Part shown: positions 36,850 to 47,804 of the stretch, one piece after another
How positions within the stretch are numbered: the first letter of the stretch is position 1
How the letters are laid out: each line of letters begins with the position of its first letter
NCBI GenBank assembly: GCA_031763025.1
Contig: JASSKH010000017.1
Location: 10,530,626-10,594,625, forward strand
Origin: Macrocystis pyrifera
Taxonomy: Eukaryota > Sar > Phaeophyceae > Laminariales > Laminariaceae
Direction: 5' to 3'
Length of the DNA: 64,000 bases
The notes under the pieces: model-generated
Seen by the model: only the letters and a program-made list of their open reading frames with translations
What the model was told of the DNA's origin: nothing
The model's database searches: none
Made by a program: the position numbers and the translations under genes

Positions 36850-38590
36850 TTCGAGTACAGCAGCAGCAGAAGTAGTATGGTAATGTGAGCTGAGACCAAA
36901 ACGGTTTACTTGGCACTGCTGTAGATGTTCATCAAGTATGTACTGCAGCATATATAGTGGTCGAGGAATACATGGGTTTGATGTGGGACCATATATTCTC
37001 GTTGAGAAGTAGCTGTTTATTTGCAGTAGCATTTGAGAACTCAACTATACCAAAGAGGAGTTTGCAAGCAGTGCATGTGTAGACCTAATCGCTCGAATGC
37101 ACGTCCCATCCCTTCTGTATGCCGGCTCAATGCTGCGGAGGCGACGTTTGATTTCACCCAGGAGGAATAGCTGGATGACCCGAGCTGCGGTGACGCCATG
37201 AGACCGAACGGAGAGGCAGCCGCGGCGGAGGCAACAGCAGTAGTGTTCGGGGGGGTGATTCTTACTGAAATGTGGTTGCCTTTGAAACTGGATGAATATT
37301 TTCATTGCTTGTATTTTGGAGTTGTTTTTCTGGTCGATTTGGAGTGCGCGAGAGTTTTTGGTGTTTTCGAGTAGTCCCCACGTCAAATAAAATTCAAGTG
37401 AAGGAATGTATGCTATCTCGCATTACCGTCGCGATCTGTGTATCTACGGCGGGAGTAGGGGACAAGGGGAGACCCTTGTCCGGAGGATCGGGGCTCCTTG
37501 CGATCTCTGGCATTTATTTCCTTGGCTTAATTTTTATTTTGATGAGTAGGACTACTGTGATATTTTATATGATTTGCATTAATTCCTCATGAAATAGAGG
37601 GAGAGTTTTTGGATGATGTTGAAGAGAGATTATGAAGCGCCTGGGGGCGTGTGCGGTCCATAGGAAATATTTTCTGATTTGGAAGGTTTGGGTAGTATTT
37701 CGGAAATTGAGAGTTTGATTTTTTTTGGTTCTTGAAAATTTGTGCTTTTGTTCAAAGTCAGTACTGACTGAGTGGTCTAGCAGGTAGTGCTATATAATTC
37801 CCTAGGGTGGGTCGGGAGTTGAAGTCTCGCCGAATTCGCAAGTTGATCTTTTCGAGCGTGCGCGCTGGAGACAATACGAATGATTATGATCGTGTGCCTG
37901 TAGACACCAGTAGCGTTTGGCGAGGGGAGGGCCCCGGAGATCACTGTACTAAGTCGACGAGATTCCACTGAATATCTTTTGACCGATTCCGCGGAAAATG
38001 CTGTTTTACCTGACTGAGTCCGAGAAGAATGCCGTTTTACCTGGCATTGGATTTCGAGAGTTTTATGTGTTTGCAACAGAGAGGCTGGGGATTTGAGCAT
38101 TTGAATACTGATTTTGAGGGTTTGAGTGTTGATTCAAGAATTTGATTTTTGGGTTACATATTGGATTTTTGACTTTCTGAGTTTGATTCGAGTTGATCTT
38201 TTTATTGAGATGTATCAGCCCTGCGATGTCGTACATTTTCATGTACAGAGCTGAGGGGAATGTTGCTCATGCACAGGAGCAGGGGGGATATGAGTATGGT
38301 CGTATATTGAGTAGGGGGGATGTTGATTGTACTCAGATACACGACATATAAGATCCATAGGTAGATTGGGGAGTTCCACGCTGGAAAGGGATTCCGGCAG
38401 TAGGGTATTGGGATATCGGGGTAATGTGTGCCCACCAATGCCACTCGTCGGGTGGAACCCTATACTGCATGTGGGGCGAGTCAACTCTACAGCGAGGATG
38501 TAATATAGGAGGAGTTCCGTGTCATGTCTGGAGTCAGCCACGCGTTCCCGTGCCAGCTGCGCCTATACCTTTAGGGATCAATCAACATCA
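36850..38590 (+). repeat. Dispersed repeat X, copy 2
   Basis: Collinear with 5503-7290 and flanked by unrelated DNA at the left, so repeat X can exist apart from the DIRS-like element. Contains the second degenerate tRNA-like segment at about 37755-37833. Confidence 0.8.
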
Positions 38591-38705
38591 CCAGTCAGTC
38601 TATTGTCGCCGACAATATCTATCGATGAATAAATTTCACAATCTATTGTCGCAGACAAAATACATCGATAGATTCCCCCCTCATCTATTGTCGAAGCACT
38701 AGATA
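38590..38705. repeat. Short array of the 43 bp satellite
   Basis: CTATTGTCGCCGACAATATC, CTATTGTCGCAGACAAAATA and CTATTGTCGAAG follow at about 43 bp steps, directly after the end of repeat X. Confidence 0.75.
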
Positions 38706-38844
38706 TTTTTGTGTCCAATGTCTAGAGTGTGCAACAGGAGACAGAACTTTCACCCCTTAGCAGGCAACAACTTCGCCTTGACATGCCTCAACTGACACCC
38801 AACTATTATCGAGGTATGTGCATATATGTACATTATTGTCTTTT

Positions 38845-39245
38845 TTCGAGACATGCCGTGGCATGCCGTGGCGCCACATGCGGCAAAACCTTCCACGGCA
38901 TCTTCCACGGCATACCACGGAACCTTCCACGGACCTCCACGACATACCATCGGACCCTAAACTTAACCCTAACCCTAACCCTAACCCCAACCCCAACCTA
39001 GGTGCCGTGGACATTGGGGTGCCGTGGGGGTCGCCATGACATGCCGTGGGGTTGCCATGGAGTGCCGTGGCGGTAGCCGCGGGGGTTGCCATGGTACACT
39101 ACCCATGGCATGTCATGGCAACCCCCACTGCGTACCATGGAATCCTATACCACGCCATGGGAAACCGTGGGGTGCCACGCCATGGGATGCCGTGGTGATG
39201 CCATGGTATGCCATGGGCGGTACAATGGCAATGCCACGACATGCC
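38845..39245. repeat. CCGTGG/CCATGG-rich cluster
   Basis: More than twenty ATGCCGTGG, CCACGGCAT, CCATGGCAT or close variants in 400 bp, in both orientations. They are mainly CCACGG left of the telomere-like array and mainly GCCGTGG right of it, so the cluster is roughly an inverted repeat around that array. Confidence 0.8.
38955..38999 (-). repeat. Interstitial telomere-like (CCCTAA)n array
   Basis: CCCTAAACTTAACCCTAACC followed by two further CCCTAA units and CCCCAA variants. This is the complement of TTAGGG, the telomere repeat of many eukaryotes. Confidence 0.85.
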
Positions 39246-39289
39246 CAAGACAAGGTCAAATAGTGTAAAACCCTGCTATTATCGTAGAT

Positions 39290-40388
39290 TTTATTATTGT
39301 TAATAGTGTCTGCTTACATTTTGTTTGATCCTCCGTGCTTTTCGTTTTGTTATTTATTTGTTATCTTTCTTCCTTCTTCAATAGTTGCCCTCATGAAGAG
39401 GTCTTGTTTCGGGGGTCTGGGGTGGACGACGAGCCTGCTTTGTTCGTTGGTTTTGTACTGTCTGTTGTCTGACGCATCCCTGTTTGACGCATCCTCTCCG
39501 GTGTGGGGCATGGTTCACGAAAGCGAAAAGGGAGGGTAGCAAGGTCCCAGACGGACTACAGCCAGTAAAACCTACGCTAGCTACTCGTGCCTTGGCTTTC
39601 GGTTTGCCTATTATTTTCCCTTGGTTCTTGGTCTCAGTCTGTTTATAAGTAGTGGTGTTCTTTTTAGCTCGTTCGTTTTGAAGTGTCGCCACATACCCTG
39701 CGGGGGGGGGGCACGACAGCAGTTTGTTCCTTCTATTTTTTTTTCACTTTTTTTTCTTTTTCTCTTTCGATTTGTCGTCCTTGTTTTTGTTTCTTCTTTG
39801 TTTCCTTTCGTTTCTTTCATGGAATGTGTATGTCGTGCCTGTCGTATCCACTGGGTATGATGGCATGCATGGCATTGCATTGCATTGCATTGCATTGCAT
39901 TGCATTGCATTTTTTTTTTTTTTTTTTTTTTTTCCTCGTCACTTTTACTTTCCAGCCCGGTCGTAGGAGGTTTTACCCTCTCGACGATCTTCTGGACAAG
40001 CCGTCGTCACAGGTGTCGTCCCTTCTCCCCCCCGGTACGTGCCTTTAGTTTTTGTCGCGCATAGGGTTCAGCATTCCCACTGCTCGTCGATTTTCATCGA
40101 ATGTAGCTAACTCACGCTCTCGCGCTTTCCGCGTATCAATTTTTTATGCAAGAAAAAGTCCCTACGACCATGCACTCGGTGAGATTTGAACCCACGAAAA
40201 TGATCTTGATAGGCACGCATTGCTCACTACTGGTACGTGGCAACGTAGTATCTCTGTGGCGTAGCTTTGTGACCACATAACTTGTGTCTCTTTTAAGATT
40301 GAAGAATCGGCACGGACACTGGTTGTGGTGGATGTCGACGGGTAGAAAGAACGGTTTAATGTGAAGAAAACAACAACACAACCCATGC
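39290..40388 (+). mobile_element. LINE 3' end with SINE inserted
   Basis: Family 3' UTR blocks in order (ACGACGAGCCTGC, CTACTCGTGCC, TTGGTTCTTGGTCT, ACCCTGCGGGG, ATGTCGTGCCTGTCGTA), then a (GCATT)n stretch, the SINE at 39911-40218, then the family end GTTTAATGTGAAGAA with a (CAA)n-like tail. Confidence 0.75.
39911..40218 (-). mobile_element. tRNA-derived SINE, tRNA head slightly truncated
   Basis: Poly(T) start 39911-39933, body and B box in the minus sense, ending within the head at GATCTTGATAGGCAC. GCATT flanks both sides, consistent with a target duplication. Confidence 0.87.
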
Positions 40389-42074
40389 AACGTATCGGCA
40401 TATAAAGATATATATACTACTGCTTGCTGCACTACTCTCGTCCGTTAGGACACAAGTCATGTACTCTGAAACCAACTATCATTTTAATATAAAACACGTG
40501 CTTGTCATCGGAACTCTGCTTCTGAAGAACCCTGCTTCCCGCTTGGTACCTCGACCCAGACCTGAGACCTCCGAACTACTGCTGTCGTGTTGATAATTAG
40601 CCGTCAGCAAGTGCCCTTTTGTAGGACATTGCGTTGTTGTCCGGGTATGTACGATTTGTGTTTCGGCCAATCACATGACCAGTGTCATGATGGCTCGTGG
40701 GTTGCGGTTTGACTCGTTTCCTGTCTGTACATACCTGTTTTTGACTGGATGAATCTCGTGATGGCTCGTGGGGTGCGGTTTGACTCGTTTCCTGTCTGTA
40801 CGTACCTGTTTTTGACAGGTGTTCCCATCTGTTTTTTGGGTGTTGCCCTTTCTATTTTGTACGTACTGCTGTAGCGTCATGAATCATTCATACTACTACC
40901 AAAAAACCTTACGACCCACATTGAATACAACGGATTCGTCCCTTTCGTCAACGTATAAGGGCCCATCTTATCGAGGACTTTTCTTTTGTTCAATTTGATT
41001 TGATTTACTGTTTCTAATTTAATTTGCATCTGATTGGCCGAAGAGTGAAGCACCAGGCAGGCATTCTCAAGGCAGATTAAAAAAAAAATGAGTGTAAAGT
41101 CTTTTGGGACTTGTTTCGTGTGGTTTTTTTTATTTCAATTTGGAATGTGGGAGTTGACCAGCCTTGATGTAGCATGTTCATGGTGGGTCGACACCCCCCA
41201 TGGACTCTGGGGTGATTCTTGGCCGCTTCGGCGACCACAATCGAGGCGATAAAACGCGAACCTCAGCGAGAGGCGACCGGAGCAATAGCCGCGCCCACGG
41301 CCACAGACCATAGCACATCGTACCCCCGCGGTGGCGCCTCAAAAACAATCGTGGCGGCCGCAAGCCCAATTTTTCGGCCCCATTGATCGGCCAACCATCA
41401 CGAAAACCGAGCAAACGAGCTAAAAAACAGGATACGCTCGAAACCTCGATAGGTGCATCACCGTTGCTGTTCCGCACGTTGCGTCTAAGGGCTCCCTCCG
41501 CCCACCCGAGACACGAGACACCCTGAGAGTGATAGCTTCCTATCCTGCGCCACCATAATGAAAAAGAGGCTGGCGGCGGCGTGTACGCGACAACGCAAAC
41601 CTTCGCTCTCGTCTACGCTGGTCGTTGTTTGTCGGCTGGGCGTTGTGTGACCCTTTGCGTTTTTCATTTGTCGGCTGGGCGTTGTGTGACGCTTTGCGTT
41701 TTTCAAGGTTGTTCCGTTATTCCGAATTATTTTTAGTTTGACAAATAATACGCCGTTTCCCGATAGGACACAAACACGTTTGTTTTCGAAATCATATTAT
41801 AAGTCATTGATATTAAAATTTTATTTCCATGTAACGAAATTTAGCGGGCCCTAAATAAATTGGGCACTGCGGGCAACGGCGAATGGAAAACCGTTGCAAT
41901 CGTTGTGATCACACGATGAAACAGGTATTATTATACAAAAAAAAAATTCTTCATTTTTTTTTTTTTTTCAATTGGTTCTATTTTTTTTTCTTCGTTTTTT
42001 CGTTTTTTTCAACTGGTTCTAGTAACCCCCCCCCCCCCCTCCTTTTCTAGCAAAAAAAAACAAATCAAATGAAA
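40389..42074. other. Stretch without a recognised gene; two short tandem duplications
   Basis: GATGGCTCGTGGG is repeated at 40689 and 40760 (71 bp period), and TTTGTCGGCTGGGCGTTGTG is repeated at about 41627 and 41668. A minus-strand frame at 41178-41477 has exon-like composition but no known motif. From 41930 to 42060 homopolymer A, T and C runs dominate. Confidence 0.45.
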
Positions 42075-42234
42075 TACCAGGTATGTATCTGACGGTTCAC
42101 ATTTTGTTGTTTCCGTTCGCCCTTGCTCCGGGGGTTAAAAATCAATGCGTACCGGGCTCCGGGCTCCCGGGTGTTCATTGTGACAAAGTTGTACCTTTGC
42201 CGCGGGTATTGTTCAGCAGCCTTTTAGGTAGTAT

Positions 42235-42450
42235 ATACCTTGCCGACGTTCTGGGTACGGGTATGAATGTCGTACAGAACTCCCATGAGTGCCGGATAAG
42301 GTTATATAAAGTCTCACAGAATTCACGGAAGTTCCGGGTCTTGTGGCCCGGGCGTTCTTAGCTTGAAGTTCCGAATGCGGGTATTATTGTTGTACAGAAC
42401 ATAGAGAAATTCCGGCTATCTATGAGTATGAATGAACAAAGAACTCAATA
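42235..42450 (-). repeat. Decayed array of the 41 bp minisatellite
   Basis: GGGTACGGGTATGAATGTCG, ACAGAACTC and GAAGTTCCGGGT motifs recur at about 40-45 bp spacing. Confidence 0.6.
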
Positions 42451-42544
42451 AAAGTTATTTGTCAGTAATACCCGGGCAATATAATTTGGGTATGGTTGTG
42501 TACGTACTGTACGTACCCTGCAGAAGATTACCTTGATTTCATAC

Positions 42545-42970
42545 GAGGCTCATCACAGCAGTGACCGAAATCGTGGCGGGACGTGACGGGACGTTTGGAC
42601 TTGTTTGGCGGAGAAAAATTGAAAACGGGACGGTAAAATGAGGACATATATATAAAGTTGGCGGGGCGAGACGGCGGGGGTGTACAATTCCTCTTGGGGA
42701 CGGAACGGTAGAACTCAACAGGGCAGATGTTTGCGAGAGGAGACGGTTCAGTGCAACGGATTTATATTTCGCGACGGGAAGGGATGGTAAAATACAATGG
42801 ACTTGTTTTTCACAACGGGACGGGACGGTCAAGTGTCATGATAAATTTATTCACGGCGGGACGGGACGGTGCGTACCGCACAGGTTTTTTGTGACTGGAC
42901 GGGACGGTGGTAAAGCGCAATGGATTTTTTTTTCATAACCGGTCGGGACGGTGAACGAAAAACTCGACGA
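42545..42970 (+). repeat. GGGACGG minisatellite (about 55-65 bp units)
   Basis: GACGGGACGGT followed by AAAG(T/C)(A/G)CAATGGATTT recurs about seven times. The same array resumes at 44090-44270 and 44641-44770, so a SINE and a LINE fragment have split it. Confidence 0.75.
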
Positions 42971-43726
42971 CGGGAAGAGAGAGCACGCTTCTTCCACAGG
43001 TGGATGTCGATAGACGGACATTTTTTTCCCCACTGAGGGTTGGCGAGGTTGTAGGTGAAGAGTTTCCCGCACTGCTAGCTGCGCGCGGGGAGCCGTCCCG
43101 AGGCATTTAACTCTGTGACCACCGTGCACTTGACGTTTTTCTTCCCGACCAGCAGCTCAAACACCGAGAAGTGTTGGCACTCCGGCGACGTCTTCTGATT
43201 ACTTCTCTCCCACACCTTCCCCAAGCATATGGCTGTTGCGGTGGCAGCTGGTGGTTGTTCTGATGGTTGTGGTGTTACTGGTGATTGTGGAAGTAGATAG
43301 AGGTGGTGGTTGGTGGAGGTGATGGCGGCGCCGATGGTGATGCTTGTGCCGCTGTGATGGTCGATCGATCCCGCCCGTGAGATTGGCTTTCATACACTGC
43401 GTCCGTGACGGCCACACCAGCACTGATGGCCGTGAGTTGAATGGTCTGTATTTATGTGGGGGCAGCTGGTGTGGTAGGTGTTGCGCGTGGAAATATGAAA
43501 TATATATGAGGATTCGTGCAGAAAAAGAGGGAAAAAAACAACAATACGTGCTTGTATCATACGTACGTACCTGGTACCAGGTTGTAAGTTTTTAAAAAAA
43601 AGCTCGTAATTTGTAGTTTCAGTTTGTATTATTTAAAATACTTCAAACGAAGAACAGCTTCTGCTACAAAAATCAAAGGGTAAATCCAATGTCATATTCA
43701 GGTAAAACTCAAATTTTCAATTCATC
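42971..43726. other. Stretch without a recognised gene
   Basis: GGTGGTGGTTG-type simple sequence at 43230-43340; otherwise nothing recognised. Confidence 0.4.
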
Positions 43727-44037
43727 GCTTGGCAGGTGGTCCGCGAGCCTATCAAGATCAATTTCGTGAGTTCGAGTGTCACCGAGTGCATGCTCATAGG
43801 GACTTCTTCTTGCATAAAATTGATTAGCGGAAAGCGCGAGAGCGTGAGTTAGCTGTACATTCGATGAAAATCGACGAGCAGTGGGAATGCTGAACCCTAT
43901 GCGCGATAAAAACTAAAGGCACGTACCGGGGGGGGGGAGAAGGGACGACACCTGTGACCACGGCTTGTCCAGAAGATCGTCGAGGGTAAAACCTCCTACG
44001 AGTGGGCTGGAAAGTAAAAGTGATGATTAAAAAAAAA
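43727..44037 (+). mobile_element. tRNA-derived SINE, head shortened by about 16 bp
   Basis: Starts in the A box (GCTTGGCAGGTGG) and is complete to GTAAAAGTGATGATT plus A tail. Confidence 0.9.
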
Positions 44038-44270
44038 TTATATATATATATATCGGTGGGAATGCACGTGAATAGACGGCGGGCACCACCAGTGTCTCTG
44101 GGACGGGGAGAGGCAAGTTGTGTCGGCGGGAGGGGACTTTGTGTGACAACGCTGCCGTTTTTGATGACGGGATGGGACAGTAAAAATCTACGGTATCGCG
44201 ACGGAACGGGACGACGGTAATTTCCAACGGGAGTGATTATATCGCTGGGGTATCGGTTAAGTACAACGGA

Positions 44271-44641
44271 GTGTGTTTGTTCTTCACATTAAACCATTCT
44301 TTCTACCCATCGACATCCAGCACAACCAGTGTCCGTACCGACTCTTCAATTCTAGAAGAGATACAAGTTCAGAATCTGTGGTCACAAAGCTACGCCACAG
44401 AGATATATTATTAATACTACAGTACGTACGTACGTACGTACGTACGTACGTACGTACGTTGCCATGTATGCAGCAAGCACAACATAGTGGACAATGCAAT
44501 GGCATGTCATCATACTGGATACGACAGGCACAACATCCACATTCTATGAAATACAGAAACGAAACGAAACCAGGAAAAAAAAAACCAATAAACAAAGATG
44601 ACAACTCGAAAGAGAAAAAGAAAAAGAAAAACATATAATAG
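44271..44641 (-). mobile_element. LINE 3' end in the GGGACGG array
   Basis: Minus-strand insertion reading TTCTTCACATTAAACC, CGACATCCAGCACAACCAGT, CACAAAGCTACGCCACAGAG, then the polypurine UTR. GGGACGG minisatellite resumes on both sides. Confidence 0.8.
44422..44459. repeat. (GTAC)n microsatellite
   Basis: Nine or more GTAC units inside the LINE fragment, at a point where sister copies read ATACTACGTTGCC. Confidence 0.9.
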
Positions 44642-44944
44642 TGAATATTTTGACAGCGGGGCGGGACGGTAGTGACGACGGTCGGGGAATTAGTCGACCC
44701 GACGGGCCGCTTTATGACGACAGTTTTTTACCGTCTCGTCCCATCGCTGCCGTCGTTCCCGTCCGGCGAAAATACCGCTGTGATATTCCTTGAAATTTAT
44801 TTTCACAAAATAAAATCAAGCTCTGTTTATTTTCCCGATTTTGTTTGTTGTCGTTGCGAGGCGTACTGGTACGTGGTACGTCAGCAGCTTGCTTGTGAGT
44901 GATGACGAGATGAAAAACGATGTTATTTTGGTATAATAGTTACA

Positions 44945-45020
44945 GAGCCACTGGACCTCGAACTAACTGCGCTTTTCTGAGAGATACACCCTAACCGCTG
45001 AGCTTGCGTGTTATTTAGCT
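44945..45020 (-). other. tRNA-like segment, probably a pseudo-tRNA
   Basis: Minus strand AGCTCAGCGGTTAGGG (A box-like) and TTAGTTCGAGGTCCAG (B box-like) are about 41 bp apart. The acceptor stem does not pair convincingly. Confidence 0.35.
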
Positions 45021-45399
45021 CAGCTCAGTGTTTAGGGTGTATCTCTATTAATAATGGATACCTGGTATGTATGTAGATACTGCTGCTGCAGGAGTCCAAA
45101 GCTTCCAAATATATGTGGAGGCATTTTCGAGGGTACCACTAGCCCAGCAGGGCGTATCACATCTGATAAACCGGACCTACACCAAGGTAGCGGGAACTCT
45201 TTCGACTACAAACCGCGCAGAAACCAGTACAAAACCGTGACCTTACAGAACGATTCGATTCCACTGCTGCTGTCGACGTGACCGCGGTTTGTCTATGTTC
45301 TCAAGTCTAACCGGACCCTTAAATAAGTGATCTATGTAGCGGTTTGAAGGTTTGTAGGACTGTGACTTGACAAAACCGGCGCAGTATGGTTTCGATGGC

Positions 45400-45630
45400 A
45401 TCCCTACGGTGCGGCTCGGTTCGGATTTTTCAGATGCCGTGAACACTCTATATGATATACGGTGCGGTTCGGATAGTGTTCGAATATTTATGCGGTTCGG
45501 TGCGATTTTCATAGTAAGACATACGATACGTACGTTGCGGTTCCGTGCGGTTTGGAGATGTCGTGAACTATACTGTGCGGTTCAGTGATATTTCATGTCC
45601 TACGGTGAGATTCGGCGCGGTTCCGTTAAT
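45400..45630 (+). repeat. GTGCGGTTCGG degenerate minisatellite
   Basis: GTGCGGTTCGG variants at about 45409, 45462, 45494, 45541, 45576 and 45612, irregular 33-50 bp spacing. Confidence 0.65.
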
Positions 45631-45728
45631 ATTTTTTCCGGTCCTGTTTCTTGATCAGTGATTAGCTAAGTTATACGTACGCAGGAGAAACGGAAACGGG
45701 CGGAGGAAGCAAACAATAAAGTGCGTAC

Positions 45729-46632
45729 CTGAGACCAGTAGTACATCGTTGGTAGCATGATGCATAGAGACATTCCCCCACGAACAGATGTCGCCAGGAG
45801 TCGTCTCTGCTGCTGTGCTCAGCTCTTGGACCACTGTAGCAGCCCTGCTCCACTCTTGCCCACGCTTGGCGCCTCCCGGGATAGCAAGGTGCTCACCCCC
45901 GAACATGGCGGGATCCGACCAGAAGTTATCGGAGTGAAGGTCCCCCGACTTCGACATGAGATCTTCCAGCAAGTCTTCAATGAAAGCCCCAGCCTCCGAA
46001 GAGTGTTCGGGTAATGTGCCAGGCGTAAGCTCCACCATTAGGCCTTGGACGTTGTCCATACGCATCTTGGATCCGTGGGTCGTGGTCAGCCGGCCAGATC
46101 CGCCACTTCCCTCCGGTGCTCTTGTACTGCTGCCGTGCTCGAGGACGCCCGGAGCTATTTTAAGCGCAGAAGGAAATGGCCCAACGCTCGTCAGGTCGAA
46201 CCCAGCCCACCCAGCGGACAATTCTGCGGCCTGGGCGTCCGAGGCTGAGACCATGAAGCACACGCCATGCTCGCTGGAGTGGTGTACAGGTTTCACAGCC
46301 TCAGGGGAGAGAAATATTTGCAAACCAGAGGCGGCCTCGTGACCGTGTCCATACTCTGCGCAGGCAAAGTGCGGCGCACGGACCTCTTTCTGGCTGGCCC
46401 GGAGCCTCTCTTCGTTCCATCTCGTGGCCGTTTCAAACGCTTGGTCATGACCTCTGAAATCTTCCTGTGCTGTGGTTAACACGATTACCTCAACTAACCT
46501 CAGTGGAGGGTATGGCCTATTTTCCCCCGGTGCCTCTGAGGCTGACGTCATGCCGTGGGCCACTGCTGCTGAGGCCAAAGCAATGTAACACCAGCGAAAC
46601 AAACCGCTCGTAGACCAGACCATCGCAGGCAT
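45729..46632 (-). CDS. Exon with signal peptide and subtilase-type propeptide
   Basis: A 300-codon open frame on the minus strand. A start at 46632 (MPAMVWSTSGLFRW...) or 46623 gives a classic signal peptide: short n-region, hydrophobic WCYIALASAAVA, small residues before the likely cut. An open frame continues upstream to 46854 but is not needed. The exon ends with VLLVSG at a GT donor (CAG|GTACGC at 45729/45728). The protein (EVIVLTTAQEDF..., PHFACAEYGHGH, GPFPSALKIAPGVLEH, VQGLMVELTPG) reads like the N-terminal propeptide region of large secreted subtilases in this lineage; that is from memory, with no alignment run. No downstream exon follows for 27 kb until the subtilase body at 18722-13778, on the same strand and lacking exactly this part. 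The last phase is 1. A matching acceptor for E1 was not settled. It could instead be an orphan exon of a paralogue. Confidence 0.6.
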
Positions 46633-46969
46633 ACTCCGTCGGGCGACAGCAGCGGCAGCAGTAATTGGAGCTCGTGCGCGGAAGTCGTTGTTAGACCTGA
46701 GCTGGCAGTGTTGTTGAAACGAATTGGCCGGCTTGGCCTTTGGCGCCATCGCCATTACGACCACGAGCGCTGACGAAGATCGGAGGTTGCTCGTATTGCC
46801 CGCTCGGGAGTCGTTTAGATTGTTCGTAGATCTGTGGACTGCTGTCGCCCTCAACGCCCAATCTTACGAGGAGGGTGTTACCATCAGCACTGAACACCCC
46901 GTACCTCATTCGTGTTGTATTTGTTCTTGTTATTTTTGGAATATCAAACAGCAAAGGGTTGACACCTGC

Positions 46970-47545
46970 TTTGACGGAGACACGGGGGCAATGCGAAGTT
47001 CAAAATTCGAAATTCCAAGGTTTCCTTGCGCTGCTGTACGCTCTCAAGACCTAGAGAGTTCCGAGCGACCGAAGGATCAACACACCCTCTTTTGCAGTTG
47101 GTTGGTGTTTGGGTTGAGATCGCGATGTGGTCCACTGCTGCACCTGAAAAGGCGGGGAAGTGGTACCGGAGCGTCCTTGACGGAGCAGACGAATGGTGAG
47201 GTGGCACGAGGGTGAGGCACAGTTGAGTAGGCAACGCCGAGTTTCCGCCGTGGGTGGTGCCCAGCGGAATAAGGTGAGGGGGGGAAATAGGTAGTGTGTG
47301 TGTGTGTGTGTGTGTGTTCTTCACATTAAACCGTTCTTCTACTCGTCGACATCCAGCAAGCCCAGTGTCCGTGCTGATTCTTCACCCTAGAAAGATACGA
47401 GCTCTGTAGTAGACTGGAAGGAAACCCGACCAAGGAAATGGGGTAAGCGGGGCCAACAGGAGGATTAAAAAGGAAACCGCGGTGGACGAAAGTAGGAAGC
47501 GGACGGCAGACAGGGTACGAAGGCACCAGGCCGGCTATTAAGAGT
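46970..47545 (+). mobile_element. LINE C-terminal fragment, interrupted by another LINE tail
   Basis: Plus-strand frames match the LINE protein at 61349-62287 (LRSRCGPLLHLKRRGS; then ETAVDESRKRTADRVRRHQAGY and stop). At 47296-47405 a minus-oriented solo LINE 3' end interrupts it. Confidence 0.65.
47296..47405 (-). mobile_element. Solo LINE 3' tail, (GT)n end
   Basis: (GT)n then TTCTTCACATTAAACCGTTC and CGACATCCAGCAAGCCCAGT. Only the last 110 bp of a LINE, inserted in reverse inside another LINE copy. Confidence 0.75.
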
Positions 47546-47563
47546 AAGTGGAACATGTCTATG

Positions 47564-47804
47564 ATGCATGTGTGTGTTCTTCACGTTAAAAACACGTTCT
47601 ATATATCCGTCGACATCCAGCACAACCAGTCAAATCAAGGTGTCCGTGCCGATTTTTCGATTTTTCAAACCTAGAGAGACACAAGTTATGTGGTCACGAA
47701 TCTACGCCACGGAGATACCAGGTATATATTAATACAACGTTGTGTGTTACCTCTGCAGTAAGCACACAAGCAGTAGACAATGTAATGCCATATCATACTG
47801 GATA
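47564..47804 (-). mobile_element. LINE 3' end
   Basis: TTCTTCACGTTAAAA, CGACATCCAGCACAACCAGT and the following UTR blocks to CATATCATACTGGATA. Carries TACCAGGTA at 47716, missing in sister copies. Confidence 0.75.
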
